A DNA stretch of 48,104 nucleotides from Myxococcota bacterium. Lineage in GTDB: Bacteria; Myxococcota_A; UBA9160; UBA4427. The notes under the pieces were generated by a model. That model ran no database searches and was not told where the DNA came from. It saw only the letters and a program-made list of their open reading frames with translations. Of the stretch, positions 27,312-37,700 are shown piece by piece. The position numbers were made by a program, and so were the translations under genes. The stretch is from assembly GCA_029941885.1 (NCBI GenBank), contig JAPYTP010000020.1, positions 1 through 48,104 of the forward strand. Direction: 5' to 3'. Numbering within the stretch: position 1 is the stretch's first letter; every line of letters starts with the position of its first letter.

Positions 27312-28093
27312 ACTTCACACTTGTCGTTTGGCGTCAGCCGAAGGAATCTGAACCCGGTTGCATGACTGAATATCGGGTCCAGGATATCAGCGCCGACATG
27401 TCCTTCCTCGAGATGCTCGATGTCCTGAACGAGGACCTGATCGTCAGCGGGGGCGAACCGGTCGCATTCGATCACGACTGTCGCGAGGGTATCTGCGGAA
27501 TGTGCTCGCTCGTGATCGACGGCATCCCCCACGGCCCCGAGCGGGCGACCACGGCCTGCCAACTCCACATGCGTCATTTCAAAGACGGCCAGACGATCAC
27601 CATCGAGCCCTGGCGCGCCAGCGCCTTTCCGGTCATTCGCGATCTGGTCGTTGATCGTCGGGCATTCGACCGGATCATTCAGGCCGGGGGCTACGTCTCG
27701 GTCAAGACCGGTTCCGCTCCAGACGCCAACTCGATCCCGATCTCCAAGGACGATGCTGACAACGCCTTCCAGGCGGCGGAGTGCATCGGTTGTGGCGCCT
27801 GTGTGGCAGCCTGCCCAAACGCGTCGGCGATGCTCTTCGTTGCGGCCAAGGCCGCGCACCTCTCGTCAGTGCCCCAGGGTCAGCCCGAGCGCGTCCGGCG
27901 GACGATCAAGCTCGTCGAGGCAATGGATCGCGAGGGTTTCGGGGCCTGCACCAATCACTACGAGTGCATGGCGGCCTGCCCGAAGGAGATTCCAGTGCGA
28001 TTCATATCGGACCTGAACCGGGACTTCATCAAGGCGTCGGCGAATGATGGACGCTTCGGGACGTTGCCGCCCCAGGGCGAAATCGAGGAGTGA
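27308..28093 (+). CDS. sdhB: Succinate dehydrogenase iron-sulphur subunit
   Basis: A 261-residue protein starting at GTG 27308, which overlaps the sdhA stop (GTGA). The [2Fe-2S] ligands are in [10 protein letters not shown] and the later Cys of TTACQLHM. The second and third clusters use [13 protein letters not shown] and [16 protein letters not shown]. It relays electrons from FAD to the haem/quinone site of SdhC. The C-A-B order and long SdhB agree with a type B enzyme. Confidence 0.93.
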   Translation: MNFTLVVWRQPKESEPGCMTEYRVQDISADMSFLEMLDVLNEDLIVSGGEPVAFDHDCREGICGMCSLVIDGIPHGPERATTACQLHMRHFKDGQTITIEPWRASAFPVIRDLVVDRRAFDRIIQAGGYVSVKTGSAPDANSIPISKDDADNAFQAAECIGCGACVAACPNASAMLFVAAKAAHLSSVPQGQPERVRRTIKLVEAMDREGFGACTNHYECMAACPKEIPVRFISDLNRDFIKASANDGRFGTLPPQGEIEE

Positions 28094-28096
28094 GGG

Positions 28097-28112
28097 GCCG
28101 TCATCGCACGGC
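28097..28112. terminator. Short hairpin between sdhB and a convergent gene
   Basis: GCCGT (28097-28101) pairs with ACGGC (28108-28112) in the 19-base gap between convergent stops. It is only 5 bp and has no T-run, so it is weak. Confidence 0.3.
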
Positions 28113-30302
28113 TTAGAATCGGAAAGTCCAGTTGAGCTTGATCAGGGGTTCGGTGCGTCCGACTTTGACATCCCCGTTCTCGGTTGTGAAGCCCTGGTTG
28201 AAGACGATGAAGAAATCGGAGCCCCCGCGGATGATCCATCGGAGTCGGCTGTTGAGTCCCATCGTCTCGCTGAGATTGTCCCACTGAACGGTGGTGTTCC
28301 ACGTGAGGTCGGGCGTGAAGGCGATATCCAACTTCATCTGGGTCAGATGAGTACGGAAGTTGCGATCCTCGATCGCTCCGAGACTGCCGCCAGCAAGCAT
28401 CTTCTGCCCAGGGATCCAGAACTGATCGAATCGATAGGTGAAGGACAACAAGAGGTGATTCGAGGGGCGCCATTCGATGCTGGGCGCGGCGCGGAAGTTA
28501 TGTCCATCCCTGAAGCTGCCGCCTCCGAAGTCGAGGCGCACGCGAACCGGCCGATTGTAACTCGTTCGGAGGAAGACCATGCCCTCGTCGTAGTCGTAGG
28601 TGCCTTCCGGAATGAAGACGCTGTCGATCGCAAAGGGCACCTCGACCACGTCGTGGAAGTGAGCCACGCGCAATTCGATCCCGTCACCGATCTCTGTCGC
28701 CAGCACCAAGGGGCGAAAGCCGACCACCGCGGATTCCACGCGATTCGACGTGTCCGTCGTCACGACACTGGAAATCCGCGCGTCGAGGGTGTTGATGTCC
28801 CCGGGCGGTCGCCAGCGATACTGCCAGACGCCCTTGTATTGTCGAATGCCCGGTCGATTCACGAAACCCAGCGCCGGATCAAAATCTTCCCCGAACTCCC
28901 GAAATGACATCTCCCATCTGATCTTGTCGTTCGGATACTGGAGTGAGAGGCCATAGGCGGTCCGCTTGGAATCGCTTTGCGAGGCAAAGCCTTGCTGGGT
29001 CCAAAGGCTGCCGGAGAGGAGGCGATTGCCTCTAAATGTGCTGTTCTTGTAGTTGAAGTCGAATCCGACGAGGGTGTTGTCCTCGTTGCTCTGTGGGTCG
29101 CCGCTCGTGAGGATGGCGCCGACCGTGGACTCCTCGAAGAGGTTCAACGAGACGCGTCCGACGAAGAGGTTCGTGTCGTCGATTTCCCCCCTGCCTTCCT
29201 GCAGGATGTCCATCAGGCCGATGTTGAAGCGTCCGATTCGCCCCGCGACCTTGGCGCCGACGGGCAGATTCTGGGCCTTGCCCGCCTCGGAGAGACCGAT
29301 CTTTCGCGAGAAATAGGGCAGGCCGTTCTCCTGCCTGAGGTCGGCAAAGTTGAAGATCCCGGAGTCCTGTAGGAAGAAATCCCGTTTCTCCGGAAAGAAG
29401 AGACCGAAGCGATCGAAATTGACCTTCCGATCGTCGACCCCCGCCTCCCCGAAATCGCTGTTGACCGTAAGGGATCCGGTCACGGAGGGCAGAATTCGAT
29501 AGAACGCGTCGAGGCCGGGCTTGAGCTTGGTGTAGTGGCGATCCTCGTCGTTGTCGTCGACTCGCCGGGCGGTGCCGGAGGGTACGACGTCGAGACCGAT
29601 GCCGATGCCGTCCTGGGCCGAGGCCATCCCGTCGAGGATGCCGGCCTGGGCCATGTCGGTCAGGATGTGTTCGAGGCTGGGATCGGCCCAGCGAGTCGCT
29701 TCGCCGTCGCGCCTCATGATGCGTGAGATATTGAGACCCCAGCTGTCGCCGCCGGGCCGGAAGGGCAGGGTCTTGAACGGGATCGCGATCTCGGCGAACC
29801 AGCCTTCCGACGTGATGCGCGCCTTGGCGCTCCAGATCCCGTCCCAATTGGACTCGAAGTTCCTGTTCTCGAAACTCCCGTCGCGTCGGCCGCCGTGAGG
29901 CCCCGTCTGGAAGAGAAACCCGTTTCGATGATCGTGGAAAGTATCGATGGTGAAGCTGATGCTGTCTTCCAGAAAGAAGAAGTCGTCTCGCTGCATCCTT
30001 CGGGCGACGATCTCGTCTGCTCGGCGGTCGAAGCAGCTCACCCCGAAGTAGAGGGTCTCGCGGTCGATCAGGATCCGGACCTCGGTTCGCTCGCTCGGCG
30101 GGGCGCCGAGACGCGGTTCGACCTGGGTGAAATCATCGATGACCTCGGCAGACTGCCAGATCTCATCATCCAGCACCCCGTCGATCACGGGGCCCACGTC
30201 GACGCGAATCGCCCGGATATGCGGAGGCTCGAGAGCGAGGCTTCCCGTCGACCAGAATAGGAAGAAGAGTGCGAGCTGGAGCGACGCGTACCGGATCCGC
30301 AC
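28113..30302 (-). CDS. Exported CBM9-like/DUF5916 outer-membrane protein
   Basis: A 729-residue protein starting at GTG. It has a signal peptide (LQLALFFLFWSTGSLA). A carbohydrate-binding family 9-like beta-sandwich follows (about 35-215; VIDGVLDDEIWQSAE, SFTIDTFHDHRNGFLFQ). The DUF5916 beta-barrel makes up the rest, with the family-typical DFGEAGVDDRKVNFDRF and FFPEKRDFFLQDSGIF and a C-terminal Phe (LNWTFRF), as expected for an outer-membrane barrel. Its role in the family is not established; peptide or glycan uptake or surface binding have been suggested. It is convergent with sdhB and probably monocistronic. Confidence 0.85.
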   Translation of the reverse strand: MRIRYASLQLALFFLFWSTGSLALEPPHIRAIRVDVGPVIDGVLDDEIWQSAEVIDDFTQVEPRLGAPPSERTEVRILIDRETLYFGVSCFDRRADEIVARRMQRDDFFFLEDSISFTIDTFHDHRNGFLFQTGPHGGRRDGSFENRNFESNWDGIWSAKARITSEGWFAEIAIPFKTLPFRPGGDSWGLNISRIMRRDGEATRWADPSLEHILTDMAQAGILDGMASAQDGIGIGLDVVPSGTARRVDDNDEDRHYTKLKPGLDAFYRILPSVTGSLTVNSDFGEAGVDDRKVNFDRFGLFFPEKRDFFLQDSGIFNFADLRQENGLPYFSRKIGLSEAGKAQNLPVGAKVAGRIGRFNIGLMDILQEGRGEIDDTNLFVGRVSLNLFEESTVGAILTSGDPQSNEDNTLVGFDFNYKNSTFRGNRLLSGSLWTQQGFASQSDSKRTAYGLSLQYPNDKIRWEMSFREFGEDFDPALGFVNRPGIRQYKGVWQYRWRPPGDINTLDARISSVVTTDTSNRVESAVVGFRPLVLATEIGDGIELRVAHFHDVVEVPFAIDSVFIPEGTYDYDEGMVFLRTSYNRPVRVRLDFGGGSFRDGHNFRAAPSIEWRPSNHLLLSFTYRFDQFWIPGQKMLAGGSLGAIEDRNFRTHLTQMKLDIAFTPDLTWNTTVQWDNLSETMGLNSRLRWIIRGGSDFFIVFNQGFTTENGDVKVGRTEPLIKLNWTFRF

Positions 30303-30519
30303 GTACCATCCATCTGGGGCCTTCGCCGTCCCGAGCGATCGACCGGAACTCCGAAGACTACCGGCGGGAGGAGGCTTGTCGAGCGCCGACTTCGATCAAT
30401 CTGGAAGCAAGGCTCTGACCGAATATGCTTCTCTACTCGCACAGGGTGAGCCACATTGACATTGGGCATGCGACACGGCATTCGCCATGCATGCCCACAC
30501 GAAAACGAGGAGACCGGAG

Positions 30520-30888
30520 ATGTCTAGGAATACGGAATTGATCGAGAACTTCTGCAAGGCGTGGTCTCGGCTGGATCCGTCGGAACTCGCGGATTATTTC
30601 ACCGAGGATGGGATCTATCACAATATGCCAGCCGGACCCGTGCAGGGTCGCGATCAGGTCGAGGAATTCATTCGCGGGTTCGCCGGCGGTTGGACGAGAA
30701 CCGACTGGGAGATCCTGAACCTGGCGGAGACCGGCGACGTCGTAATCGCGGAGCGGATCGATCGAACCGAGGCGGGCGACAAGACCGTCGATCTGCCTTG
30801 TACCGGGGTCTTCACGATCCGAGAGGGAAAGATCGCCAGCTGGCGCGACTATTTCGACCTTGGCACGTACGCACGCGCAATGAGCTAG
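30520..30888 (+). CDS. Limonene-1,2-epoxide hydrolase family protein
   Basis: A 122-residue protein of the SnoaL/NTF2-like cone fold. The five catalytic residues of limonene epoxide hydrolase can be matched: Tyr33-x-Asn35 (water positioning), Arg79-x-Asp81, and Asp110 in WRDYFD. The Tyr-to-Arg spacing of 46 equals that of the Rhodococcus enzyme (Tyr53, Asn55, Arg99, Asp101, Asp132). It should hydrolyse a small epoxide to a diol in the cytoplasm. ATG 30520 follows AGGAGA; an upstream ATG at 30487 lacks a site. It stands alone between two unrelated genes, so its substrate is open. Confidence 0.82.
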   Translation: MSRNTELIENFCKAWSRLDPSELADYFTEDGIYHNMPAGPVQGRDQVEEFIRGFAGGWTRTDWEILNLAETGDVVIAERIDRTEAGDKTVDLPCTGVFTIREGKIASWRDYFDLGTYARAMS

Positions 30889-31371
30889 AAATCGAGCGGT
30901 GGCGGGCACCGTGGCTCAGTCCAGGTTGGAAGAGGGAGGAGAGAGCGGGCAGCTGCTCGACCGGAAGGCGCGTTTGAGTCGATGGACGGCTGGACGTCGA
31001 CAGATGCGGATCAGCTCCTCCTCGAGTCCTATCGGCCTAACGACGGATCGTTCCGCGACTCGAATGTGAGGCTGGGATCTTCGTGTAGTCTTCATTCACA
31101 GGAGCACGATGCGAATCCATGACATCCCCGAGACGGGGTGGAGAAGTGAGAGAAGCGGAATCCAGAACCCGGGCGAACGCGACGGTTCCCTTCGGTGTCG
31201 CGAAGGGTCGGGGGGACTCGATGGATGTCGCGGGCAGGGGCCTGTCGGGGGTGTCGGCTGCTTGACGCCCCAGAGGGTAGAACTATCCTGTTTGGCCGTA
31301 GTGGAAAGGGATCGTGGTTTCACACTGAGATCCCCGCGCACGACCGAAGAAATCCTTGAAGGGACGAATTG
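30889..31371. other. 483-base gap, no recognised gene
   Basis: The only structure I see is a 7-bp perfect hairpin: CCCTTCG (31188-31194) with CGAAGGG (31201-31207), loop of six bases. An 87-codon frame across 31109-31372 has unlikely composition and no family. The right end should carry the promoter for the barrel gene at 31372. Confidence 0.35.
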
Positions 31372-32007
31372 ATGAAGGAACCCCGAGTTCTCACCGTGAG
31401 GTGGCTAACGATTCTCGCGACGAGTTTCCTGGTCGCGAATCTGGCTCATGCGCAGGACTCCGATGAATTGGAGCGGAGCGGTTTCTACGTTGGCGCGGGC
31501 ATCCTGGGGACCAGCTACCGGCAGTTGGACGACAAGATTTCGAAGCGGCTCGAATTCCTCGGCTCCAATCGAAACGTGGAGGTCGACGTTGCGCTCGGAT
31601 TCGACACCTATGTGGGCTACCGGCTGAACCCCTATCTCGCGATCGAAACGGAATTCGAGATGCTTCCCGAGTCGAAATTCGATACGGATTCCGACGGAAA
31701 GGTTGCCGAAATCGAGACCTGGGCGCTGACGGTCGGGGCAAGGGCGATCCTACCGCTCGGGTGGTTCCAGCCCTATCTCCACGCGGGGGTCGGCTTGATC
31801 GAAGTCGAGATGAAGGGCCTAGGCGTGGCTGACAATCTCCTCGAGGAGTCGAATAGAGAGGTCGCGGGTCGGTTCGGCGGAGGTGCAGAGATGGTTCTCA
31901 CGAAGAGTGTCGTCGTGCGCACCCACCTGGATTACGTGCTGCCGGGTGGAGACCTGAGCGACTATGACTACCTGTCATTCGGCGCCGGGATTCAATACCG
32001 CTTCTAG
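31372..32007 (+). CDS. Outer-membrane beta-barrel protein (OmpA/OmpW-like size)
   Basis: A 211-residue protein with a signal peptide cleaved near Ala-His-Ala-Gln (about residue 26). It then has alternating amphipathic strands (SGFYVGAGILGTSY, YVGYRLNPYLAIETEFEM, FQPYLHAGVGLIEVEM) and ends in Tyr-Arg-Phe, the usual C-terminal signal for barrel insertion. It is probably an eight-stranded barrel. ATG 31372 is preferred over the TTG one codon before it. No operon partner is evident, as the next gene is a broken lipoprotein. Confidence 0.82.
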   Translation: MKEPRVLTVRWLTILATSFLVANLAHAQDSDELERSGFYVGAGILGTSYRQLDDKISKRLEFLGSNRNVEVDVALGFDTYVGYRLNPYLAIETEFEMLPESKFDTDSDGKVAEIETWALTVGARAILPLGWFQPYLHAGVGLIEVEMKGLGVADNLLEESNREVAGRFGGGAEMVLTKSVVVRTHLDYVLPGGDLSDYDYLSFGAGIQYRF

Positions 32008-32208
32008 CGCAGCCGTCATTCGAGTCAGGCGGGTCGCGCCCGGGAGCGTAAGTCGTCACCGTGGTGATTTGGTTTGAAAGCCGTCCCGACCGCATGTCGT
32101 CAGGGCGGGGCCCTTCGATTTTCGTCCCGGAGTGCTTCGAGCTGGGCGGCACGCGCGTTGCAGTCTGTCCGTCGGATGAATCGCCTCCCCAAAAAATATA
32201 GGAGGACG

Positions 32209-32689
32209 ATGACCATGCGCATCGGAAGTCTTCGGACGGCCTCGATCGGGCTTGTCTTGGCGATCGCTTGCGTGCTGGTGGCATGCTCCGCTCCGGAGGC
32301 GCGCGCAAACTACACGATCAACGGTGCGGCGGTCGAATCGCCCGCACTTGGGGGTCGATGGCATCCGCGTCTTCTGGATCCAGACATCGATTCTCTCGAA
32401 TAGCGGCGCATCGGGCTTCGTCCATTTCTGTCCCGGCGGAGCCGTCTACACATCGAGCGAAGGCAGCTTTTCGGTTCAGGGCGGCAGCGCCTGGGCGGGA
32501 GGGGCGCATACTTCCGCAGCCGATGGAAGCTGGAATGTGACGCAGGAACCGGAGGGCGCGTATGTCAACATTCAGTTCGGTGATGGCAGTACGGGTGACT
32601 ACTGGGTCTCCGATCTGATCGGTGGTCAATCGTGGCGAGTGGGCCAATACAAGTACGCAGCGGAGCAGGGGCGGGCGACTTGTCCCTAG
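32209..32689 (+). pseudogene. Frameshifted small lipoprotein
   Basis: AGGAGG precedes ATG 32209/32215. The first frame gives a lipoprotein signal (IGLVLAIACVLVACS, lipobox Cys) and a mature start (NYTINGAAVESPALG), and would stop at 32403. The match continues in the next frame (GVDGIRVFWIQ, FVHFCPGGAVYT, WNVTQEPEG, YAAEQGRATC) and ends at TAG 32687-32689. Removing one G from the run of five at 32350-32354 joins the two smoothly. It is either a real one-base frameshift or a homopolymer error. If intact, it would be about 160 residues; its family is not one I can name. Confidence 0.65.
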
Positions 32690-33461
32690 GTCCGATCGGC
32701 GCGTCCGACATGCGGGCCAGGATGGGGGTTCACCGCTTCGATAGTTCCCGCCAGCTATTCGACAGGATGTGGGAGAAATCCTGAAGTCTCCGGGAGCGGG
32801 CCGGACCCAACGGGTCGCTCTTCGATGGCGACTGGATGTTTGTCGACAGGGCGCCCGGCATCTAGGCCGAGGTGATGGAGATCCCACCCGACCCGAATGA
32901 CGCGGTGGATCCTCCCCTCGACAGTCGATGGGCGGACGGTCACGTCGGTCGTGGATGCGATTCCCGCGGGCGTCCGCGGGTTTGCGCATCGGCTGCGATC
33001 TCGCGCTGATCACGGGGAGCTATTCTGCTATAACCCGGGAGTTCCGCCGGCGGCTCGAGGCGTCCGAGATCGAATCCTGCTGAGGGCTTAAAACCACTGC
33101 ACTTGATGCTGCCCTGACACGTTTTGCATCAGCCTTGTTCGTCCCATCGGACCGATTCTAGTCGCGACTGCTGGCTCCTGCTTTTGGCACTGCATCTCAG
33201 AATACGAAGTATCGGCGAAATCTGCCGACATTAGGCTCGGTGACAAGCAATTCATGGGCGTGGTTCGGGAGCAATCGGCTCAGCGAAACCGCGCAACGTT
33301 CGCGTTTCTCCGTTCTAGCAGCCGCTGTTTCTCTTGCTTTGCTTCTCTTCTGTACCGAGCTTCGAGACCTTTGCCGGTGATGCCAGACGATCACGCTTCT
33401 TCTTTCGGAGGAGTGGCGATCTTCCCCGGCTGAGCCTCTGTGTAGTGGAGCACTCGACCCA
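32690..33461. other. 772-base gap, partly low-GC, no recognised gene
   Basis: No frame resembles a known family. From about 33070 to 33460 the base composition is visibly more AT-rich and T-rich than anywhere else in the window. That suggests non-coding or foreign DNA. A T-arm-like GATCGAATCC near 33065 is not supported by a tRNA fold. Confidence 0.4.
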
Positions 33462-33692
33462 ATGTATTACCTGGCTGGAATCGTCGCCTATTGCACGGTG
33501 GTTTTGTTTTTGGCGCGATTCGCCGGGACCGGGTCGCGGCAAGATGAGATGCTCTATCGCAGTCTGCACAGGGAGGTCGCGATGTCCGAAGCGATCGATC
33601 CTGACAAGGCGAGCGCAACCGGCGATCTAGCGATCGGGTGGGAGCGTGTGCTCGACGTCATCAGGGGGCCCGGAGGGGATTCGGGCGAGTAA
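33462..33692 (+). CDS. Possible 76-residue membrane-anchored protein
   Basis: An ATG frame of 76 codons has a plausible N-terminal transmembrane segment (YYLAGIVAYCTVVLFLARFAG) followed by a polar, charged tail (DEMLYRSLHREVAMSEAIDP). There is no clear ribosome site and no recognised family. It lies next to the AT-rich stretch. It may be real, but the evidence is composition and hydropathy only. Confidence 0.35.
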   Translation: MYYLAGIVAYCTVVLFLARFAGTGSRQDEMLYRSLHREVAMSEAIDPDKASATGDLAIGWERVLDVIRGPGGDSGE

Positions 33693-33955
33693 GTCAGCGG
33701 ACCGAGCCGTGCACCCGGCGTCGTGTCTCCGGAGTCTCGCGACTCGCGCGGATATGTTTCCGGGGACGGCCAATCATCCGACTCGGAGCAACGGCCAGCC
33801 CATCACGCGGGAAGAGGTGAATCTGGCGCCCCGCCGCCATCGGCGTCGAAGCCCGTGGATCGCAACGTCTCCGATCCGTAGCAGACAGCCGAGCGATCCG
33901 GGAAGCGCGTCGGGCGTCGCACAGACCCACTGCGAGGATCGCCGTGTCCCGACCC

Positions 33956-34594
33956 TCAATACCCGGCGGGAGCCGAGATCGCCTGCGTCTTCCTCCGTGA
34001 GATCAGGATGAGGGCGACGGTACCGATTGCGAGACCCAGGCCGGTCGTCGGCTCGGGGACAGTCACGAGAAGCTCGCTCGACAGCTGGACCAGTTGCTGG
34101 TTGGCCGACACCGCCTGCCCCCAGACGAGATCCACGCTGCCTTCTCCGTTCGCGTCGATGTTCAGGTCGCCGATCTTCGTCGGCCCGAGATGGCCGGCGA
34201 GGGGTTCGCCCCCGGCGAAGGACAACGTGAAGCTGTCGGCTCTCCATTGCACGCCCGGCTGACCGACGAAGCTCGAGAATTCGACGTCGCCCACCGCCTC
34301 GATGTCGGCGAGATAGGCGCAGACCTCGTCCCCATTTCCCTCCGGTCCGCACTCGTCGAAATTCGAGCGGAAGGGCCCACCATCCACATAGAGGTGTAGC
34401 GTCTGCTGGCCTCCGCCAAGATCGGAGGCACCTTGCTGGCCGTCGTCGTTCGGGCTGTGATAGATCTGGATTGCCGACTGCGCCCCGAGTGGCGCGAGGA
34501 ATACACAGAGTACAGCCAGCAGCGCGCTCACCCGACGCAGAAGTCGTCCCGTGCCCCGTCCTTCCGATCTCGTCCCGTCGTTTCTCGCGATCAT
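33956..34594 (-). CDS. PEP-CTERM sorting-domain protein
   Basis: A 212-residue protein with a basic N-terminus, signal peptide (VSALLAVLCVFLAPLGAQSA) and an Asn/Asp/Gly-rich body (SPNDDGQQGASDLGG). It has two Cys (DECGPEGNGDEVC) and the tail VPEPTTGLGLAIGTVALIL followed by SRRK. GAGGAGAACGAGAG precedes the ATG. It is probably exported and anchored or released by an exosortase system encoded elsewhere. It lies 109 bases downstream of the giant propeller gene on the same strand, so both may be one transcription unit. Confidence 0.85.
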   Translation of the reverse strand: MIARNDGTRSEGRGTGRLLRRVSALLAVLCVFLAPLGAQSAIQIYHSPNDDGQQGASDLGGGQQTLHLYVDGGPFRSNFDECGPEGNGDEVCAYLADIEAVGDVEFSSFVGQPGVQWRADSFTLSFAGGEPLAGHLGPTKIGDLNIDANGEGSVDLVWGQAVSANQQLVQLSSELLVTVPEPTTGLGLAIGTVALILISRRKTQAISAPAGY

Positions 34595-34702
34595 CTCTCG
34601 TTCTCCTCGGGGCCCTTCCCACGGACCCTTTGCTCACTCGTGTCCCTCGAATCACAGCGCAAGTGCGGGCTTCCCGACTGCGCCTTCTCGCCGCCCGAAC
34701 CG

Positions 34703-37700
34703 TCAATCACAGCGCAGGCCCCCTTGGATCCAACGGTCCGCCATCCCGAACCAGACGTTCGCGTCCAGGTTGATGCGGTCCAGCGCCCATAGGATTCGGA
34801 CGTCGTTCCTGAAATGATCCTCCATGGCAGCAGGGGAGGGCGTATTGGCCTTGATCAGGTTGCAGGTCCCGAGCGTCGTCATCCCGGTCCAGTCCATGAT
34901 GGACGGCGCGGCTCGCCAGTCGTCGCTGAAGCCGTTGCCCGCGAAGTGACATCCCTGGCAGGTCGAGTTCAGGGTCACGACCGCGCCCGGCGCAAGTCGT
35001 CCGTCCGCTTCGTGCGCGAGCCGCTTTCCGCTCGCCGGATTCGTGAAGCCGTGGCAGGTGGCGCACTTCTCTTCCTGGAAGACCGCGCTGAGCTCCTCGT
35101 CGAAGGTCGTGCCGGGCGGCACGGAAACCATCTCGCCACACTGATCCCCGAGGCTGCCCTGTCCCGCGATCGCGCGCTGCATGGCGACCCAGTCCACCAG
35201 GTCGCAATCGTTCGGAAGCCCGTCACCGTCGCTGTCCAGGAGATCCTGTGGGCCGACGACATTGCACTTCTCGGGAGCCACGGGGAAATTCAGCGATCCG
35301 ACGAAGACCGTGAGCAGATGAGTCGGATCGCTGGAGTTGACGATCCCCTCGTTGGCGATCGTCTGGTCCTGGATGTCACCACATTGACAGCGCGTCCCCG
35401 TTCCGTCCGGCGTGTTCGACCCGATGCCGCCATGATCTTCCTGGGAGGCGTTGGGCACGTCGATGCAGTTGTCACAGACGTCGCCGATCCCGTCGCCGTC
35501 TCGATCCACCTGATCGGCGTTCGCGATGAGCGGACAATTGTCCGCGTCGTTGCTCACCAGGTCCATGTCGCTATCGACGTCGATTCGAGCGAGATAGAGG
35601 TCCGTGTAGACGTTGGTGTCGTCGTCCACCAGAGTCGTGGCATCGCTTTCGAAGACGACGTGGCCGCCCAACGCCGCCATCGACGGAGATCGACTCTCGT
35701 TGTTGGCTTCGACTCCCTGGCTGCTGAAGCTCAGCCGACGCGTCACGGCTGTAGCTCGATCCCGCACGAAGATGTCGGCGTATCCGTTCCCGTCTCCGAT
35801 GACCAGGTTGCTGGCCAGACTTCGAAAGGCAACCAGATTGCCGTCTGCAGAGATGGACACGCCACCGAGGGATCCGCCGCTCGCCGAGTTCCCGGCGACA
35901 CCGCCCGGGGTCACGCTGATGAGCTCTGTCGTCCCAGTCAGCGTGTCTCGAACATAGACGTCCCATCGCGTGTTGCTGTCGCCGGCGGCCAGGTTGTTCG
36001 CGAGGCTCGTAAAAGCCACGAAGCGGCCATCCTTCGAGATCGAGGGGCTCGTACTCCGCCCGTTCGCCTCGATGCCGGTCGAGGATACGCTCACACGAAT
36101 CGTCGACGAACCCTGACGGTCTCGTAGGAAGATGTCCTCATAGTTGTTGCCGTCGCCGATGACTAGGTTGGTGGCTGAACTCTCGAAGGCGACGAACCGG
36201 CCGTCCTCGGAGATGAAACGTCCGTCCGCGTTCTCTCGAGGGCTGCCGCTCTCGCCATTGCCCTGGGTCCCGCTCGAGGCGAGACTCAACCGCTCGACCT
36301 GGCCGGAACCGAGCTCCCGGACGAAGACATCGCGGTAGTTGTTGCTATCGCCAGAGATGAGATTGCTTGCGTAGCTCGTGAAGGCCACGTACTCGCCATT
36401 GGCCGAGATGCTCGGGTTGAGACTCATGTCGTTGGCTTCGACACCGCTCGCTGAGATGCTGATCCGCGTGGTGGTTCCCAGGGCGTAGTCGCGCAGGAAG
36501 ATGTCTCGCTGACCATTGGCATCGCCGGGGACCAGATTCGTCGCGAAGCTCACGAAGACGAGCTTCTGGCCATCGTCCGAGATCGAGGGTGCCTCGCTCT
36601 CCTGATTCGCCAAGACGCCGTTCGTGGCTGTGCTCGCGATTTCGTGAGTGCGCGTGATCCGATCGAAACGGAAGATATCCTTCGAAAGATTGTTGTCGTT
36701 CGGGACCAGATTCGTCGCATAACATCCGTGCGCGACGTAGCGTCCGTCCGCAGACACGACCGGCGTCTCGCAGTTGTCGTCCGGATTCTGACCAAACGGG
36801 CTCGTACTGACGAGGGCGTTCAGGCCGTTCTCGTTGAGGAAGATGTCCGACTGGCCGTTGTCGTCATCTGACACGAGGTTCGTGGAGCGACTCTCGAACG
36901 CGAGTCGACTGGCGTCGCCCGATATCGTTACGCCACCGGTGAAGCCGCCACTGTCTTCGTCTCCGGCGGCGCCACCGGGCGCGAGACTGAGAACGTCGAT
37001 CGAGGTCTGACCGACTTCGTCGAAGAGGCCGTCCTGATCCGTGTCGCGATCGATCAGGAAGACATCACGGAATTCCGGTGTGTCGTTCGGGGCCAGCGTG
37101 TCGCTATCGCTGCTGAAGATCACGAAGCGGCCGTCGTCGGAGAGCTGCGAGCCCTCGACGTCGCCGTTGTTCGGAGATCCATTGAAGGACCCGGAGAGCA
37201 GTCGCGTCGAGATGCCGCCCGGTTCGTCGAAGGTGCCGTTCCCGTCGGCGTCGCGATCGTGTACGAAGAGCTGGCCGATCTCGGGGGTGAAGCCGGGGAC
37301 CAGCCCCTCGGCTTCGCTGTGCATCAAGACGAAGCGACCGTCGGGAGAGAGGTCCGCCGCATAGCTGTCCAGGGTCTCCGCCTGCGTTCCCGCGCTGCTC
37401 ACGCTGACGCGAATCGTCGCGACGGCCCCGGGCTCGTCAAAGATCCCGTCCTGGTCGACGTCGCGGTCGCGCACGAATACATCGTTTACGAAGTTGGTAT
37501 CGGCGACCACGAGATTGTCGGCGTAGCTGTCGAAAAGCACGTATCGACCGTCGCCCGATAGAGTGGGTCGCTCGCTCGTGCCGTTTGCCTGGGTTCCCAA
37601 GGAACTCTCGCTCATCCGAATCGTGACCCCCGTTGGGCGATCGAAGACGAATACGTCCCGGACACCGTTGCCGTCGCCGAGGACGAGATTCTCGGCCGCC

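Noticed and set aside
28044..28907. Long forward frame antisense to the DUF5916 gene
   Set aside because: Shadow of the reverse-strand gene; the DUF5916 frame has full family motifs, signal peptide and C-terminal Phe.
30889..31371. Riboswitch or structured RNA leader for the barrel gene
   Set aside because: Only one isolated 7-bp hairpin; no match to glycine, cobalamin or cyclic-di-GMP riboswitch cores.
31109..31372. 87-codon forward frame before the barrel gene
   Set aside because: Gly/Arg-rich composition, no family and no ribosome site; it runs into the start of the real gene.
33040..33095. tRNA-like T-arm (GATCGAATCC)
   Set aside because: The flanking five bases do not pair and no acceptor, D or anticodon arm can be drawn.
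33774..34706. Long reverse-strand frame of 310 codons overlapping the PEP-CTERM gene
   Set aside because: It is a Arg-rich shadow frame typical of high-GC DNA; the overlapping frame has a signal peptide, ribosome site and PEP-CTERM tail.
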